A stretch of 64,000 bases of DNA from Edaphobacter modestus (GTDB taxonomy: Bacteria; Acidobacteriota; Terriglobia; Terriglobales; Acidobacteriaceae), in assembly GCF_004217555.1 (NCBI RefSeq), contig NZ_SHKW01000001.1, forward strand, positions 1,488,001-1,552,000, given 5' to 3'. Shown here piece by piece: positions 61,617-64,000 of the stretch. The notes beneath the pieces were generated by a model that was given only the letters and a program-made list of their open reading frames with translations, ran no database searches and was not told where the DNA came from. Position numbers and translations under genes: made by a program. Positions within the stretch are counted from its first letter, which is position 1; each line of letters starts with the position of its first letter.

Positions 61617-64000
61617 CTAAAACGAAGTAAAGTTCAGGCCAGTGACATCCGAGGTACCCACAGTAGCTGAACGGCTGGATGGAATGAAGATATGTCCCGA
61701 TCTGCTTGGCGTAACCGTATAGGAACCGCTGACCAGACCTGAGATGGTATAGGCACCGGATGAACTTGCCGTAACGGTCGCTGTCCCGGCTCCAGTCAGT
61801 TTTACTGTCGCCCCTGCTCCACCGCCTCCGCTTATCGTGCCGCTGATGCTGTACGTTTTGGTGGATGAAAAATTCGCGGTTGTATTAGCCCCATTCACTG
61901 TGACGGATCGGGTAGCAGGTGTAAACACGTATCCGGCTTTAGTTGGTGTGACCGTATAGGAACCGTTGGCAACTCCGGTAAAGGTATAGACCCCGGAAGC
62001 ATTTGCCGTAACGGTGGCCGTTGTAGTTCCAGTCAGCTTTACAGTTGCGCTAACCCCACCTGCTCCACTAATAGTGCCGCTAATCGTATAGGTCTGAGCA
62101 GCGGAACTGAAATTCGCAGTAGCATTAGCTCCACTCACCGCTACGGGTTGGCTGGCCGGTGAGAAGACATAGCCGGTTTTGGTTGGTGTAACGGTGTACG
62201 AACCGTTGGCAAGTCCCGCAAGGGTATAAACACCGGAAGAATTTGCCGTGACGGTGGCCGTCGTTGCTCCAGTCAGCTTTACAGTTGCACTGGCACCACC
62301 TCCTCCGCTAATAGTGCCGCTAATCGTATAGGTCTGAGCAGTAGAATTGAAATTCGCAGTGGCATTAGCTCCACTCACCGCTACGGGTTGGCTGGCCGGT
62401 GAGAAGACATAGCCGGTTTTGGTTGGTGTAACGGTGTACGAACCGTTGGCAAGTCCCGCAAGGGTATAAACACCGGACGAATTTGCCGTAACCGTAGCCG
62501 TAGCGGTCCCACTTAGCGCCACCAGAGCATTTGGCCCTCCGGGACCACTCACAGTACCGCTAACTGCATAGGTCTGCTGGCTTGTAAAGGTTAAGCCCAG
62601 AGCATGCGCGTTATTAATTGTAATTGTTTGACTCGCGGGGCTATAGCCATAACCGTTAGCGGTGTTTGGAGTTATGGTGTAGGTCCCATTCGCTAGACCA
62701 GAGAAGCTGAAGTTGCCCGAAGAATCAGCAGTGATGGTAGCCGTTTTAGCTCCACTGAGGTTTAGAGTAGCACTAACTCCACCACCTCCGGTAATGCTTC
62801 CGGTGGCACTATAGGTCGCAGTTGGAAGGTATATAACATCAACCCAATAATTTGCTGCGTTGAAGGTAGACGTCGGAAAAACACTGGTCGAAGTGTAGAT
62901 ATAGATACCGTTCGAACCAGCAACGCCATTCTGCAGCGCGTGCAAAGGTGGAACATCGACACCTCCGGTAGCGAAGAACTGTGAATCTCCTGAATAGTGT
63001 CCAACCGGAGCAAAATACGACCCTACGTAAGGAGTATTTGCCACCACGGGAACAGGACTGCTGAACATCACCTGCTGCCAACCCGACGCGGTTTCATTGC
63101 TGAAATCAGCTGTACCGAGCAAAGCTCCGGAATTTGACCAGAGATTGCCTTTGTGTGTCCCGGTATTAGCCGATCCCTTGTAGAACCGGATTCCTGCGAT
63201 GTATCCGTCCGAATCCGCTCGGAAGACGACTCCGGCTTCGGTCGAATGGGTATCCCCTGGATCTACCGTTACAGGTGTAGCTGAAGGTTGCCAGATCGTG
63301 TTGCATGGGCAGTTTGCCGGCACCACAAAATTAGCGTTGGTGACATTTGCTCCAAAGACTGTAGCCGCCAAACTTGCGGGGTTGAAAACCATGCCTACAC
63401 GTGATGGGGTTACAGTATACGAACCGTTGGTGAGACCTGGAAAGCTGAAATTTCCAGAACTATCCGCAGTAGTCGTTACGTTAGCTGCTCCCGCGAGAGT
63501 TACGATGGCTCCGGCTCCGCCTGTAATCACACCGCTGATCGAATACGCTAAGCTTGATCCGGTAAAGTTTACCGAGGAGACATTTGCTCCACTTACGGTA
63601 ACGTTCTGGCTTGAGGGGTTGATTACATATCCTACGGCTCCTGGAGTAACCGTATAAGATCCGTTAAGCAGGCCGGTAAAGGTGTAGTTTCCTAAGCTAT
63701 CGGTCGTCGTTATCGCATTCGAGGCTCCCGAAAGCACTACAGGGTCACCTGATACTCCACTAATTGTTCCCGAAATCGAATAAGTAAGCTGTGAAGCAGT
63801 AAAGTTGATACCAAAAACGTGTCCCCCGCTGATCGTTACATTCTGGCTGAAGGGGCCAAACGTTACTCCACTCGCGCCAGTTGGGGTGACGGTATATGTC
63901 CCGTTAGCGAGCCCGTTGAAGCGATAGTTACCCGCAGCATCAGCAACAGTACTAGACGTACCGCTCGGACCACTAAGCGTAACGGACGTCCCTGCTGCCC
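61617..64000 (-). CDS. Giant repeat-domain secreted protein with DUF4082-like module (5' end beyond window)
   Basis: The minus-strand frame is open from the window edge to the stop at 61617, giving the last about 794 residues. It consists of 80-residue regulatory-like Ig modules with the pattern YSISGTISGxGG, ATVTANSSGVYTLAGL, NGSYTVTPTKTGYVFSPAS and VSGANATANF. Between modules lies a DUF4082-like domain (ADSDGYIAGIRFYKGSANTG, SGWQQVMFSSPVPVVANTPY, NAANYWVDVIYLP). The last module ends in VTGLNFTSF with no membrane anchor or sorting signal visible. A secreted or surface adhesin-like role is likely (inference). Two neighbouring modules share a 116-bp identical DNA stretch. Confidence 0.85.
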   Translation of the reverse strand, partial: AAGTSVTLSGPSGTSSTVADAAGNYRFNGLANGTYTVTPTGASGVTFGPFSQNVTISGGHVFGINFTASQLTYSISGTISGVSGDPVVLSGASNAITTTDSLGNYTFTGLLNGSYTVTPGAVGYVINPSSQNVTVSGANVSSVNFTGSSLAYSISGVITGGAGAIVTLAGAANVTTTADSSGNFSFPGLTNGSYTVTPSRVGMVFNPASLAATVFGANVTNANFVVPANCPCNTIWQPSATPVTVDPGDTHSTEAGVVFRADSDGYIAGIRFYKGSANTGTHKGNLWSNSGALLGTADFSNETASGWQQVMFSSPVPVVANTPYVGSYFAPVGHYSGDSQFFATGGVDVPPLHALQNGVAGSNGIYIYTSTSVFPTSTFNAANYWVDVIYLPTATYSATGSITGGGGVSATLNLSGAKTATITADSSGNFSFSGLANGTYTITPNTANGYGYSPASQTITINNAHALGLTFTSQQTYAVSGTVSGPGGPNALVALSGTATATVTANSSGVYTLAGLANGSYTVTPTKTGYVFSPASQPVAVSGANATANFNSTAQTYTISGTISGGGGASATVKLTGATTATVTANSSGVYTLAGLANGSYTVTPTKTGYVFSPASQPVAVSGANATANFSSAAQTYTISGTISGAGGVSATVKLTGTTTATVTANASGVYTFTGVANGSYTVTPTKAGYVFTPATRSVTVNGANTTANFSSTKTYSISGTISGGGGAGATVKLTGAGTATVTASSSGAYTISGLVSGSYTVTPSRSGHIFIPSSRSATVGTSDVTGLNFTSF
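61621..62580 (-). repeat. 240-bp tandem coding repeat, four units in register
   Basis: Units starting near 61621, 61861, 62101 and 62341 keep an exact 240-bp period (80 codons). Bases 62122-62237 and 62362-62477 are identical over 116 bp, while the other units are diverged, so one pair was homogenised recently by duplication or gene conversion. Confidence 0.85.

Overview
The window looks like the chromosome of an acidobacterium of the Terriglobia type (Granulicella, Edaphobacter and relatives). This is inferred from gene content: three very large Oar-like TonB-dependent receptors with an N-terminal carboxypeptidase-regulatory domain, a CRTAC1/ASPIC-UnbV protein, several quinoprotein-type beta-propellers, a stub of a MacB/ADOP-type permease, an acidobacterial-style H1-like basic protein and long 80-residue Ig-like repeats. 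No rRNA, tRNA or CRISPR array was recognised.

Layout. 1-1482: 3' part of a CPA1 Na+/H+ antiporter. 1.5-6.0 kb: a decay zone with an IS5-type element with visible ends and target duplication, a multiply frameshifted permease/CPBP protease gene, an IS30 copy, a 17-bp triplicated repeat, and remnants of a small membrane protein and of a formamidopyrimidine-DNA glycosylase. 6.0-13.0 kb: a minus-strand operon CRTAC1 - TonB receptor - TPR protein, a likely polymer or nutrient uptake unit. 13.0-25.9 kb: an IS3 copy, two more Oar-like receptors, a quinoprotein-like propeller whose stop codon lies in an IS30 fragment, gene stubs, and a 136-bp nested hairpin between two broken genes. 26-32.3 kb: a hypothetical gene, a broken IS30, an esterase, a gene stub, an H1-like protein, an FkbM methyltransferase and a broken IS1595.

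32.4-38.1 kb holds a sugar-oxidation set (Gfo/Idh/MocA dehydrogenase, TIM-barrel isomerase, ThuA protein, PQQ-type dehydrogenase, dihaem cytochrome c). 38.5-41.8 kb is a compact blaI - M56 peptidase (blaR1-like) - HtrA protease operon with two matching dyad sites. 41.9-48.8 kb is a tetR-controlled RND efflux operon. 49.1-51.2 kb pairs a PdxA-type dehydrogenase with a DUF1537 four-carbon sugar-acid kinase, an arrangement known for D-threonate-type catabolism.

52.0-59.6 kb is a surface-polysaccharide sugar-nucleotide operon. An AAA+ regulator that lacks the GAFTGA loop precedes a WbpB/WbpD/WbpE-like trio, a second hexapeptide acyltransferase, an SDR epimerase and a second DegT aminotransferase; no glycosyltransferase lies in the window. 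59.6-60.1 kb is a decayed L-2-hydroxyglutarate oxidase gene. A secreted multicopper oxidase and the 3' part of a giant repeat-domain secreted protein with a DUF4082-like module fill the rest.

The density of insertion sequences and gene stubs is high in the first 32 kb and low after that. All calls come from reading the sequence only; no database search was run.
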